From NCBI GenBank assembly GCA_045118155.1, contig JBGUXS010000078.1, positions 1 through 64,000 on the forward strand: 64,000 nucleotides of DNA, in the 5' to 3' direction. Positions 1-8,140 of this stretch are shown piece by piece. The DNA is from JBGUXS01 sp045118155 (GTDB lineage Bacteria; Pseudomonadota; Alphaproteobacteria; CAAHEQ01; UBA3637). The notes under the pieces were generated by a model, which searched no databases, had not been told where the DNA came from, and worked only from the letters and a program-made list of their open reading frames with translations. Numbering within the stretch: the first letter of the stretch is position 1; every line of letters starts with the position of its first letter. The translations under genes and the position numbers were made by a program.

Positions 1-84
1 TGGTGGACAGGGCTAGATTCGAACTAGCGTACCCGAAGGAACAGATTTACAGTCTGTCGGTTTTAACCACTCACCCACCTGTCC
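1..84 (-). tRNA. tRNA-Tyr (anticodon GTA)
   Basis: Read on the minus strand, a 7-bp acceptor stem (GGACAGG with CCTGTCC), a GTTCGAAT T-loop and an anticodon loop with GTA define tRNA-Tyr. The long variable arm is typical of bacterial tRNA-Tyr. The CCA end is encoded (positions 1-3). The 5' end lies at 84, with a promoter just upstream at 110-138. Confidence 0.97.
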
Positions 85-109
85 AAAGGCTTTGCAAGAA
101 AGCTTGGTT

Positions 110-138
110 AGTATGCCCTTTTTTTTTGTCCTTGTCAA
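110..138 (-). promoter_or_regulatory. promoter of tRNA-Tyr
   Basis: On the minus strand TTGACA (138-133) is followed after 17 nt by CATACT (115-110), about 20 nt before the mature tRNA 5' end. Read by eye; fits the promoter pattern seen elsewhere in the window. Confidence 0.6.
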
Positions 139-165
139 GTGTTTTTATAAAATGTTTTTTGGTGT

Positions 166-194
166 TTGACATTAACAGGGTTTCACGCTACATT
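166..194 (+). promoter_or_regulatory. promoter of lgt operon
   Basis: TTGACA (166-171), 17-nt spacer, TACATT (189-194). It lies just upstream of the lgt ribosome binding site and argues against any lgt start upstream of 217. Confidence 0.6.
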
Positions 195-216
195 TATGAA
201 TGAAAAGAGGTTTAAA

Positions 217-1050
217 ATGACACAAGGTATTCCCTTCCCACAAATAGATCCTGTGGCGTTTCAGGTGGGTTTTATTGTTATTCGGTGGTATGCTTTGGCT
301 TATATTGTTGGCCTGCTATTAGCATGGGGGCTAGCTAGAAAAATGTCCTTAAAGGCCAAAAGTGTCATTACAATTTTAAAACTAGATGATTTCTTGGTAT
401 GGGCTATTGCAGGTATTATCCTTGGAGGACGCCTAGGGTATATTCTATTTTACAATCTTAAGTATTATTTGGAATTTCCTTTACAAACTTTATTCCTTTG
501 GCAAGGGGGGATGTCTTTTCATGGGGGCCTGATAGGGGTTATCATCGCAACATTTTTATTTGCTAGGAAAAAACATATTCCAGTCCTAGCTTTGGGCGAT
601 ATTTTATGTTGTGTTGCCCCGATTGGTTTATTTTTGGGGCGTCTTGCTAATTTTGTAAACGCTGAACTATATGGGCGTATTACGACATCCGTTCCATGGG
701 CAGTTATTTTTCCTGGGCAAACCCTTCCCCGCCATCCTAGTCAAATTTACGAAGCTTTATGTGAAGGGTTCATTTTGTTCTGTGTTTTAAACAGCCTCTG
801 GTGGTTTTCGGCAAAATACCGAGAAAAAAATGGATTTTTCACAGGGCTGTTTTTCTTGCTCTATGGTTTAATGCGTTTTGGATTAGAATTTTTCAGAGAG
901 CCCGATGCCCATCTTGGATTTGTATTAGGACGATTAAGCATGGGGCAAGTTCTTTGTATTCCTATGGTTATAGGGGGACTTTATTTGATACGTAACGCCT
1001 CAACCAAAGTCCAATTCAAGCGTCTGGTAAAAAGGGGAAAAAATGACTAA
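217..1050 (+). CDS. lgt: prolipoprotein diacylglyceryl transferase
   Basis: Lgt transfers a diacylglyceryl group from phosphatidylglycerol to the lipobox cysteine of prolipoproteins in the inner membrane, the first step of lipoprotein maturation. The 277-residue protein has several membrane segments, the HGGLIG motif near residue 102, the signature GRLANFVNAE near 140 and a conserved RHPSQIYEA near 170. The ATG at 217 follows an AGAGG ribosome binding site at about 6 nt and gives the usual family length. A TTG upstream at 166 overlaps the promoter and is rejected. The stop overlaps the next ATG, so lgt, the DUF2062 gene and pgeF form one operon. Confidence 0.96.
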   Translation: MTQGIPFPQIDPVAFQVGFIVIRWYALAYIVGLLLAWGLARKMSLKAKSVITILKLDDFLVWAIAGIILGGRLGYILFYNLKYYLEFPLQTLFLWQGGMSFHGGLIGVIIATFLFARKKHIPVLALGDILCCVAPIGLFLGRLANFVNAELYGRITTSVPWAVIFPGQTLPRHPSQIYEALCEGFILFCVLNSLWWFSAKYREKNGFFTGLFFLLYGLMRFGLEFFREPDAHLGFVLGRLSMGQVLCIPMVIGGLYLIRNASTKVQFKRLVKRGKND

Positions 1051-1630
1051 CTTTCGTCGTCGTTATACTTGGATTCAAAATATCGGACGTTTACTTAAAA
1101 AGAAGCTAATTATCCCCCTGTGGCGTTCGCCACATCCCCCAGAATACAAAGCTCTAGGGGTGGCTATTGGGTTAGGATGGGCCATGACCCCTTTAGTTGG
1201 AGTACAAATGTACCTAGTCTGGATGACATGGTTAATCATGAAAAAAGTCTTTAACAAACCATTTTCTTTGGCTTTGGGATTAGCTTGGACGTGGGTAACC
1301 AATGTTTTTACAATGGTGCCCATTTATTACGTTTTTTATCTAACAGGGCGGTTAATGATGGGAAAGGGGCTAACCGAAGATCATTCTGTTAAACAACAAA
1401 TTGCAGCAATTTTTTTAGGTCCTCAATCCTTTGTTCAAAAATGGGGAGATTTTTTCAAGGCTTTAATGAAAGAATGGGGTATTACAATGATGATGGGGTG
1501 TATCCCTTTTATTATTGCGGCTCTACTTTTAGGGTATTATGTAACTCTTAGGTACGAATCCTTACGAGAACATCATCGTCAATTACGTCAGCAAAAAAGG
1601 GAACAAAATGGAACAACCAGAAAATTTTAA
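1043..1630 (+). CDS. DUF2062 family inner-membrane protein
   Basis: A 195-residue protein with a basic start, a PPEYKALGVAIGLGWAMTPLVGVQM segment shortened here to its key part (GLGWAMTPLVGVQ, about residues 47-60) that recalls the DUF2062 signature, and two or three hydrophobic helices. DUF2062 proteins are small membrane proteins without an established biochemical role. It overlaps lgt by 8 nt and pgeF by 23 nt, so translation is likely coupled. In many alphaproteobacteria the gene between lgt and pgeF encodes a SAM methyltransferase; here that place is taken by this protein. Confidence 0.75.
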   Translation: MTNFRRRYTWIQNIGRLLKKKLIIPLWRSPHPPEYKALGVAIGLGWAMTPLVGVQMYLVWMTWLIMKKVFNKPFSLALGLAWTWVTNVFTMVPIYYVFYLTGRLMMGKGLTEDHSVKQQIAAIFLGPQSFVQKWGDFFKALMKEWGITMMMGCIPFIIAALLLGYYVTLRYESLREHHRQLRQQKREQNGTTRKF

Positions 1631-2246
1631 GGATTTATCCCAAATTACGGGTTATTTTTTAAATAAGGAAGAATCTTTGACTGGGGCAGAAGATTTAGCC
1701 TTGATGAAACAAGTACACGGGTCAACTGTTCTGGTCATTGATAAAGCACCGGATCCGGAAAATCCCCCCATGGCAGATGGTTTTATTACACAAACACCGG
1801 GATTAAAATTAGCGGTAAAAACGGCTGATTGTATTCCTTTACTTATTGCTGACCCTTTACAAAAAACCGTTGGTGCCTTTCATGTGGGATGGAAACCAGG
1901 CCTCTTGGGTATTGTAGAAAGTGCTATCCTTACTTTTCAAAAATTGGGGAGTCAACCTCAACATTTGGTCGCCGCTTTAGGGCCTGCTCTAGGGAAGCCA
2001 AGCTTTCCCGTCAGCAAAGAAATGATGCAACTGTATCCCGAACCAGAACGCATTTTTTTTGAACAAAAGGAAGAAGGTATCTTTTTTGACAATACCGCCT
2101 ATATCATCTATCGTTTAAAACGGGCAGGAATCCAAAATATTTGGGCCAGTTCCACTAACACTTACCGAGATTTGACCTATCACAGTTTTCGCCGTGAAAA
2201 TGGGGCCAAAGGGCGACAATATAGTATTATTTTTCTAAATACTTAG
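1608..2246 (+). CDS. pgeF: laccase-domain purine nucleoside phosphorylase (YfiH family)
   Basis: YfiH/PgeF proteins are zinc enzymes first called polyphenol oxidases and later shown to act on purine nucleosides; they have also been linked to peptidoglycan editing. The three metal ligands are visible: His37 (KQVHG), Cys74 (KTADC) and His92 (FHVGW), with spacing close to the E. coli protein. At 212 residues it lacks about 30 N-terminal residues compared with E. coli, and the usual HAGWRG reads HVGWKPG. Third gene of the lgt operon. Its stop codon overlaps the stop of the opposing RNHCP gene by 4 nt (2243-2246). Confidence 0.85.
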   Translation: MEQPENFKDLSQITGYFLNKEESLTGAEDLALMKQVHGSTVLVIDKAPDPENPPMADGFITQTPGLKLAVKTADCIPLLIADPLQKTVGAFHVGWKPGLLGIVESAILTFQKLGSQPQHLVAALGPALGKPSFPVSKEMMQLYPEPERIFFEQKEEGIFFDNTAYIIYRLKRAGIQNIWASSTNTYRDLTYHSFRRENGAKGRQYSIIFLNT

Positions 2247-2548
2247 GGCATTTGATTTCGCATAAGGGCCAAAATGGCATCAAAATCATCATTTTCCGCA
2301 ACTTGATTACGATGAGTTTTGTGACATGTTTGACATTGATATAAAATATACATCTTCCCATTTTTTTGTTCCACACCAATAGGTTTTAATACTCCTTGAC
2401 AAGGATTAGCCCTATCTCCCGGAGAAATATCAACGTGCTTACTTGTCAGACATTTAGGACAATGATCGGTGTACCCATTTCCCTTCACAAATGTTCCACA
2501 GACACAACAAATAAAATCTTCTTGAGTTCGTTGAAAGCGCTTTACCAT
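2243..2548 (-). CDS. RNHCP domain zinc-binding protein
   Basis: A 101-residue protein with four cysteine clusters: CCVCG near the N-terminus, HCPKCL, a PGDR...C segment and a final CQTCHKTHRN. The order and the YTDHCPKCLTSKHVD...PGDR stretch match the RNHCP family of small predicted zinc proteins; no function is established. I start at the ATG at 2548 (MVKRFQRTQEDF), since 12 further upstream residues are not part of the domain. Single gene, convergent with pgeF. Confidence 0.8.
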   Translation of the reverse strand: MVKRFQRTQEDFICCVCGTFVKGNGYTDHCPKCLTSKHVDISPGDRANPCQGVLKPIGVEQKNGKMYILYQCQTCHKTHRNQVAENDDFDAILALMRNQMP

Positions 2549-2640
2549 AAGAGGTATTTTAAGCGATTTATAGGTAAAATTCAATATTTTACTAGAAAAA
2601 AGCTTTTATTACGTGTATAATATATCCGAAAGGGTTTGGT

Positions 2641-3783
2641 ATGCAGAAAAAACGCACCTTTATTATTGGACTTATTTGGGGGCTAATCTTCTTTTGGTGG
2701 CTGCACAATTTTTTTTACTTGAATTGGTATTTTCGGTTTTACAGTCCCAAAGCTTGGGTTTATTTACTTCATGAATTCAAGTACGGTTGGCGGGTACGGG
2801 CCGTTTCCGATTGGATCTTTATTTTTACCCTTATTTTCGCATTACCTCTGTTTTTCTGGGGGTGGTATCTATGCTTAAAAATCAAATGGTTGGCTCTTTT
2901 TAAATGGATAAAAAAACAATTTTTAAAACTTACCAACAAAAAATCAACTGTTGTAAAAAAACAAATGAAGTTAGCCGCTAAAAAAAGTGTGCAAAAAGAA
3001 CGCCCCCCTGCCCTTGCAACCCCCAAAGTAACTAGTCCCGAAAAGAAAATGCAAAAAATGCCATCTTCTGCCATCAAAAAAGAAGAAATCGATTTAGATT
3101 TTTCTGCTAAAGAAGAATTTTTGAAAGAAGAAAACATTCAAACGGCACCTCCTGCCAAAGAACATCGGGCCCCGGATCCACCAAAAGGGGGACCTTCTTT
3201 CCTATTTGAAGATGATGATATCCCGCAACAAAACAATGATGTTCGGGCCGACACACTGTTGTCTGAAATAAAAATGCCAGAACGAGAACGAACACAAGAA
3301 AATATCCCAGATATTATTCACGCGCATGGCTTTAAGCCCATCACGGCCATTGTGCATCCAGATATTTCTTTTGCGGCCGTTTCTTCAGATACCCTTTTGG
3401 TTGCTTTTGTGGATGAAGAACCAGGAGATTGGCTAGCCGATGAAGAAGATTTTGAAGGGGAAGACCCCTTGTGGTTTTCAGAAAGTTTTCATCGGGTTTC
3501 CCCAGTTTTTAAACTATTAAAAGTTGCTAAAAAAATCAGGGCTCAGTTAGAAAATCAAGGACTTTCTCATAAAGTAATTCCTTACTTAATTGAAAAAATG
3601 GGAAATATTATTAACGTAGAAGATATGCAAGAAACGTGGAAAGAACTGGGGGTCATTGTCTGCCGAACAGATGTTGGGGGGGATGAAACATTACCCACAG
3701 TAGAAGCTTCTTTCCCGCAAGCAAAAGATGTTGCAGAAGCTGCTGATTTAGATATAATAAAAGAAATTTTAAAAAAGTTATAG
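2641..3783 (+). CDS. membrane protein of unknown function upstream of virD4
   Basis: A 380-residue protein I do not recognise. Residues 1-30 and about 58-80 are hydrophobic helices separated by a short loop; then comes a Lys-rich stretch (about 90-145), an acidic/proline-rich linker (145-225) and a folded-looking C-terminal domain (about 225-370) rich in Asp/Glu. It ends 9 nt before the virD4 start, so it is very likely the first gene of a coupling-protein operon. It may be a coupling-protein partner or substrate-binding factor, but that is inferred from position only. A TATAAT at 2616-2621 could be its -10 box, with a poor -35. Confidence 0.8.
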   Translation: MQKKRTFIIGLIWGLIFFWWLHNFFYLNWYFRFYSPKAWVYLLHEFKYGWRVRAVSDWIFIFTLIFALPLFFWGWYLCLKIKWLALFKWIKKQFLKLTNKKSTVVKKQMKLAAKKSVQKERPPALATPKVTSPEKKMQKMPSSAIKKEEIDLDFSAKEEFLKEENIQTAPPAKEHRAPDPPKGGPSFLFEDDDIPQQNNDVRADTLLSEIKMPERERTQENIPDIIHAHGFKPITAIVHPDISFAAVSSDTLLVAFVDEEPGDWLADEEDFEGEDPLWFSESFHRVSPVFKLLKVAKKIRAQLENQGLSHKVIPYLIEKMGNIINVEDMQETWKELGVIVCRTDVGGDETLPTVEASFPQAKDVAEAADLDIIKEILKKL

Positions 3784-3792
3784 GGGGAAAAG

Positions 3793-5964
3793 TTGGGCGC
3801 CTCTGACGCGATGTACACCGAACGTAAAAAATATACGTACTATGTGGCAGCTATCGTAGTACTGGCTCTTTTTGTATCTTGGATAATGCTGTTAATTACA
3901 ATTCCTTTACAAGCTTTTATCCGTCAAGGGTTAGATATTGAAGCTTGGAATTACAGTGTTTCCTTTTGGACACATGCTTGGCATCCAAAAGTCATTTTTC
4001 AAGTCCTCAATAGTTGGTTTGATTCCCTAAAAACGTTAAAAAATCCCCATTGGACTTTATATTTACCCTTTTTATCCTTTTTTATTGGCTTTATCGTTTT
4101 AGTGATAGGGCTAAAAAAGAATCCCTTTGAATACACACCAAATATTTTTGGGAATGGACGTTTAGCCACTTATGCTGATGTCAAAAAAATGAAATTATTT
4201 ACTGGGTTCTGCATCGTTTTGGGACGTTTTAAAGGCAAGTTATTAAAAATGCCAGAAACCTTAGCGGCCTTAGTTGTTGCGCCACCGGGGACTGGTAAAA
4301 CCGCTGGGGTGGTGATTCCCACCATTTTTGAATCCCCAGGATTGAGTATTATTGTAAACGACCCTAAACCAGAATTATGTTATACCACAACCGGATATCG
4401 GGCACAACAAGGGCCTGTGTTCGTTATTAACTGGGGGGCCGATGATGAACCAGAAAAAGGGATTTTCTTCCCTAGTTGGAATCCACTTTCTGCTTCATGC
4501 TTACCAGCACCAGGTCCCGCCAGAGATATGTACATAGACTCTATGGTGGCTATTTTGGTAGAAGTTAATGAAAAAGATCCTCACTGGGGGAAAACTGGGC
4601 GAAATGCTATGTCTGGTTTTTTGAACTTTATCGCCAGTAAATGTGAACGGGCACTTGCTAACGATTACTTTACTTCACGTTTAATGGACGATTTATTTGA
4701 TGATGAAGACGCGGCCGTTTTAGAAACATACTATGCGGATATGAACGATCCTGATACAGGGTCTGCTTTACAGGCATTAAAAAATGGGTCTATGACACGG
4801 GAATCTTACGTCCCTATCGGTACATGGGCGGGGCTACCTTCTGTTTGGCAAGGAAAAGAACCTTGTATTGCTATGATTTTGGACTGGCTGACGGAAATGC
4901 AAATGAAAATCAATGCCGATATTAAACGCCGTATGGATGAAGGGGATCAAATGGCGGCCATGGCAGACCCCATGCGGGATCTATTGGAAAGTGCCATCAG
5001 TGAAGCAGCCCGCTATGGCTATGCCAGACGTTCTGTCACAGAACTCAATCAATTATCCGCCACACCGGATAAGGAACGGGGGTCTATTTTATCCACGGCC
5101 CTTTCTGGGATCAGTATTTTTAAAAACTCGGCAGTGCGTTCTAGAACTAAGTTCAGTGACATTACTTTCCGTGATTTACGTGGGATGCGTGATCCTATTA
5201 CAGGGGAACAAAAACCTATTTCGGTTTATCTATCCGTTAACCAGGTAGATGCCCAAGCCTTAAATGTCATTACTGGGATTTTTGTTGAATTGATGAGCAG
5301 TTTCTTAATCGCGAACCCCCCAAATTTTGTTGGGGCAGGCGGGAAAAAGGCGGGACCATTTCCTGTTTTATTTGTGCTTGACGAGTTTCCACAAATGCCA
5401 AAATTGGATGCTGTGAAAAACGGGCCTGCCGTAGGGCGGGGACAGAAAGTTTCTTATTTGCTCATTGGGCAGGATCTTGGACAGATTTCTGGTAAATACG
5501 GGAAAGATGATTTGGAAACAATCATTACAACAACAGCCGCTAAAGTCATTCTTTCTCAAAACAACGAACAAACCGCTGAACGTTTTACAAAAATGATTGG
5601 GACTAAAACGATTCAAGTAACAAGTTCTAGCCGAACTGAAGGGATTTCCAACCAAAATAACCCCTTTGCGGCAAACGTAAGCCGTTCCTACCAAAGCTCA
5701 AACGTGGTCCAAGTATCTGATATGATGAGCTTAGATATGCTTAAACAATACGTTTTATTCCAAGGATATCTAAACCATCCTATCTTAGCGGATGCCCCTC
5801 GTTATTACTTAGATAAAGTCATGCAAAAGAAAGCGGCCATTCCCCCTTCCCCATTTGTTCCGTATTGGATTGTAGCGCAACGGGAAGATACCGATTTAGA
5901 AACATTAAAAGCTTTGATGCAAGAGGAATTAGCAGATTTGGATATTATCATAGAGGATGAATAA
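3793..5964 (+). CDS. virD4: type IV secretion coupling protein VirD4/TraG
   Basis: VirD4-type ATPases bring substrates to the inner-membrane type IV secretion channel. The 723-residue protein has two N-terminal membrane helices (about 14-40 and 88-112), a Walker A motif APPGTGKT (about 163-170) and a Walker B motif VLFVLDE (about 524-530). I favour the TTG at 3793: AGGGGG ends 5 nt before it, while the ATG at 3811 is more than 20 nt from any ribosome binding site. The final stop overlaps the next ATG (TAATG). No relaxase or conjugation gene is nearby. The virB3-virB4 genes lie about 48 kb away. Confidence 0.95.
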   Translation: MGASDAMYTERKKYTYYVAAIVVLALFVSWIMLLITIPLQAFIRQGLDIEAWNYSVSFWTHAWHPKVIFQVLNSWFDSLKTLKNPHWTLYLPFLSFFIGFIVLVIGLKKNPFEYTPNIFGNGRLATYADVKKMKLFTGFCIVLGRFKGKLLKMPETLAALVVAPPGTGKTAGVVIPTIFESPGLSIIVNDPKPELCYTTTGYRAQQGPVFVINWGADDEPEKGIFFPSWNPLSASCLPAPGPARDMYIDSMVAILVEVNEKDPHWGKTGRNAMSGFLNFIASKCERALANDYFTSRLMDDLFDDEDAAVLETYYADMNDPDTGSALQALKNGSMTRESYVPIGTWAGLPSVWQGKEPCIAMILDWLTEMQMKINADIKRRMDEGDQMAAMADPMRDLLESAISEAARYGYARRSVTELNQLSATPDKERGSILSTALSGISIFKNSAVRSRTKFSDITFRDLRGMRDPITGEQKPISVYLSVNQVDAQALNVITGIFVELMSSFLIANPPNFVGAGGKKAGPFPVLFVLDEFPQMPKLDAVKNGPAVGRGQKVSYLLIGQDLGQISGKYGKDDLETIITTTAAKVILSQNNEQTAERFTKMIGTKTIQVTSSSRTEGISNQNNPFAANVSRSYQSSNVVQVSDMMSLDMLKQYVLFQGYLNHPILADAPRYYLDKVMQKKAAIPPSPFVPYWIVAQREDTDLETLKALMQEELADLDIIIEDE

Positions 5965-6506
5965 TGACGGAAGATTTTAAGTTTGAAGATGGTCTAGGAC
6001 AGGATTATTGGATTCGTGAATTTCATAAAATTCCCTTTCCAGGAATGGAATTGTTTGAAGTAACTTTTTTTAGACGTATAGAAGGGGCCTATGTGGATAA
6101 ACATCAGCGCTTTAGAGAAATGGCCGTTGATTTTCTAAAAGATTTAGGGAAAGAGGAAGAAGAACTTTATGCTTTTGAATTTTCTGAGGCCGAAGTCGCT
6201 TTGATTAAAAAAGGTCGTCTACCAGAAAATTATACTGTCCATTTAAAATATCCTTTAGAATACGGTTGTGCATTGATCCCAGAACAATTTGTTTTGATGC
6301 CTATTGCCCCTTATTATCGGGATATTAATACTTATATCTTCAGACAACTTATAACCGATGAAGGAATTAAAAAGCCCCATCACCTTTATGTTCCCACACC
6401 AACAGGGCGTATTTATAAACCTTATTCTGGGGATGCAAGTGGCAGCGGTGGGAAAAGTAATACTTCCCAAATGGCGGCTATGTTTAACCAGGGGCGGGGG
6501 CGTTAA
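5964..6506 (+). CDS. VirD4-linked protein with a possible degenerate HNH-like motif
   Basis: A 180-residue protein I cannot name. It is charged and has no signal peptide. Residues 86-122 (LPENYTVHLKYPLEYG, then FVLMPIAPYY) resemble the core of HNH-type toxin nucleases, in which a VHHKxPL element is followed by NLVLI and PYH. Here the second His of the HH pair is Leu (His93-Leu94) and the last His is Tyr (116-118 PYY), so nuclease activity is doubtful. The last 30 residues are Gly/Ser-rich and probably disordered. It is translationally coupled to virD4 and followed directly by a SUKH-type gene, the usual partner of nuclease toxins. It could also be an unrelated secretion accessory protein. Confidence 0.6.
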   Translation: MTEDFKFEDGLGQDYWIREFHKIPFPGMELFEVTFFRRIEGAYVDKHQRFREMAVDFLKDLGKEEEELYAFEFSEAEVALIKKGRLPENYTVHLKYPLEYGCALIPEQFVLMPIAPYYRDINTYIFRQLITDEGIKKPHHLYVPTPTGRIYKPYSGDASGSGGKSNTSQMAAMFNQGRGR

Positions 6507-6507
6507 T

Positions 6508-6966
6508 ATGAAATTAATACATGTTGTTTTAAAAGCTATTTATAAAGATGCCGCTGTTGTTTTTAATCCTGTGGCTTTGACTGATGTTCAAAAGGCCTCT
6601 TTTGAAATTGTAAAAAATAAAGGGATTAAAATTCCTAATGATTATGCTGCCTTTTTAACAGAAGTTGATGGATTATCCTGGAATGGATTGTATCTTTTTT
6701 CCTTAAATGAAAAGGAACGTCAAGATGGCGCTTTTGTGCACCCTGGCATTCTACAAACATACCATAAGGGCTTAAAAAATCCGATTTTTAAAAACAGGCT
6801 TTTATTAGGATACGGCCCTGAAGAAATCATTACATATCATGCGGGAAAAAAAGAATATCAAATCCTAAGTCAATATGATTACAGAATCCTAGTACGGCTT
6901 CCCCGCTTCTTTGATGTACTGTATCACTATACCCATGCTTTATTTGAGGATGCCCCTAAGGACTAG
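6508..6966 (+). CDS. SUKH / SMI1-KNR4 family protein (possible immunity protein)
   Basis: A 152-residue protein with the SUKH-type core: IPNDYAAFLTEVDGLSWNG (about 42-60) followed by LYLF and later LLLGYG and YRIL. This pattern fits YrhA-like SMI1/KNR4 proteins. Many SUKH proteins are immunity proteins against polymorphic toxins, but some are not. The ATG at 6508, right after the stop of the previous gene, is the only start that keeps the domain intact without running through it; longer readings run into the preceding gene. It is the last gene of the virD4 operon. Its stop overlaps the opposing rbfA stop by 4 nt (CTAG). Confidence 0.75.
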   Translation: MKLIHVVLKAIYKDAAVVFNPVALTDVQKASFEIVKNKGIKIPNDYAAFLTEVDGLSWNGLYLFSLNEKERQDGAFVHPGILQTYHKGLKNPIFKNRLLLGYGPEEIITYHAGKKEYQILSQYDYRILVRLPRFFDVLYHYTHALFEDAPKD

Positions 6967-7337
6967 GACAAATCTTGCTTAACATGTGGCGTTTGCAAAA
7001 GTTCTTCAATGTGATCGGCCACTTCTAAGGAAGTATCTTTTTTAAAGATTAAATCTGGCACAATTCTTAACCGGATTTCTTTTCCAATGCGGTAACGAAA
7101 AAGGCCTTTATGTGCATTTAACAACTTCACTTGTTCATTCACATCAATTCCCCCGATACCATTTACAAAAACACTTGCGTAACTCAAATCTGGGGAAATG
7201 TTAGCTTGTGTGATTTGTAAAGCCCTTGGTTTTAAACCTGAAATAAACAAATCCTCTTTAACCAACATCTGTCCAATTAGACGCCGAATGCTTTCTGAAA
7301 CCCGAAGTTGCCGTTGTGATTGTTCTGACGTTTTCAT
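6963..7337 (-). CDS. rbfA: 30S ribosome-binding factor A
   Basis: RbfA binds immature 30S subunits and helps process the 5' end of 16S rRNA. The 124-residue protein has the KH-like pattern of the family: RVSESIRRLIGQML at the start, ANISPDLSYASVFVN in the middle and an IRLRIVPDLIFKKDTS segment near the end. The ATG at 7337 is chosen; an upstream TTG at 7373 adds 12 non-conserved residues. In most bacteria rbfA follows infB and precedes truB; here it follows an outer-membrane protein gene and truB is 7 kb away. Confidence 0.92.
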   Translation of the reverse strand: MKTSEQSQRQLRVSESIRRLIGQMLVKEDLFISGLKPRALQITQANISPDLSYASVFVNGIGGIDVNEQVKLLNAHKGLFRYRIGKEIRLRIVPDLIFKKDTSLEVADHIEELLQTPHVKQDLS

Positions 7338-7381
7338 AGAAGCTATTATACCTTTTTTTCTTGTTCCTTTCAAGAATCTTT

Positions 7382-8122
7382 TTAGAACAAGTATCTAAGC
7401 CCCACCAAAACCGTCTGACTTTTATTTTCAACAGAAATCGGAGTTTTAGAAACTTTATCTGTCAATGAAATACGGCCTGGATCCATATAACGGTACCCTA
7501 CATCTAAATCCAAATCCCGACCTAAATGTGTCGTGACACCGGCGGCTACATTCCAAGCCATTTTATACTTCCATGTTTCATGATTATAATGGTTCGTTCC
7601 TTTGTCTGATTGAACACGAATACGGGATTGGCTGACCCCGATTCCTCCCCCAATATAAGGGCTAAAAGTATAAGAAGGGAACAAATCATAATAGGCATTC
7701 AAAAAATAAGTATTCATTTTAATATTGCTTGCCCGAACCCGTGTTCCATCATCCAACTTAAATACCGCATCCCTTTTCCCATGAGAATTATAGCTACCTT
7801 CAAGTTCCGTCCGCACATTTCCAAGCATTGTTTTGACTTGAACCCCCAAAGCCCCGCTTAATTCCATCAGCTCATCCTTTTTTTTCTGAGATTGCCCCCC
7901 AATAGCGGGTTCAAAATCCCGTCCTTTATAGCCGATTTTTGCCTCAACATAAACCCGTTGACTAGGTTCCAAAGAATTATCTTTCAGACTCTCTTCCATA
8001 TATTTGTTCTTATCATCCATCACGTAAAAATCAGTATCTCCCGCATAAGAGGCATAGTAGACACCAGCTTGTGCGTAATAACTTGACAAAACAAAAAAAG
8101 TAAAAATAAGCTTCTTCATCAT
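7382..8122 (-). CDS. outer-membrane beta-barrel protein
   Basis: A 246-residue exported protein. Residues 1-19 form a signal peptide ending in AQA. The mature part alternates aromatic and polar residues (for example TYFLNAYYDLFPSYTFSPYIGGGIGV and DLDLDVGYRYMD, here cited in part) and ends in VGLRYLF, with the terminal Phe expected of barrels handled by the BAM complex. It resembles small Opa/OmpW-like barrels in alphaproteobacteria; the ligand or role is unknown. It starts 18 nt after the prepilin-like gene and is probably co-transcribed with it. Confidence 0.8.
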   Translation of the reverse strand: MMKKLIFTFFVLSSYYAQAGVYYASYAGDTDFYVMDDKNKYMEESLKDNSLEPSQRVYVEAKIGYKGRDFEPAIGGQSQKKKDELMELSGALGVQVKTMLGNVRTELEGSYNSHGKRDAVFKLDDGTRVRASNIKMNTYFLNAYYDLFPSYTFSPYIGGGIGVSQSRIRVQSDKGTNHYNHETWKYKMAWNVAAGVTTHLGRDLDLDVGYRYMDPGRISLTDKVSKTPISVENKSQTVLVGLRYLF

Positions 8123-8140
8123 TTCATCCTCCTAAACCAA

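Noticed and set aside
166..216. Longer Lgt reading starting at 166
   Set aside because: The TTG there lies in the -35 box and adds residues not in the family.
3793..6966. Integrative conjugative element or plasmid region
   Set aside because: No relaxase, integrase, repeats or direct tRNA att site; the genes are bordered by core genes.
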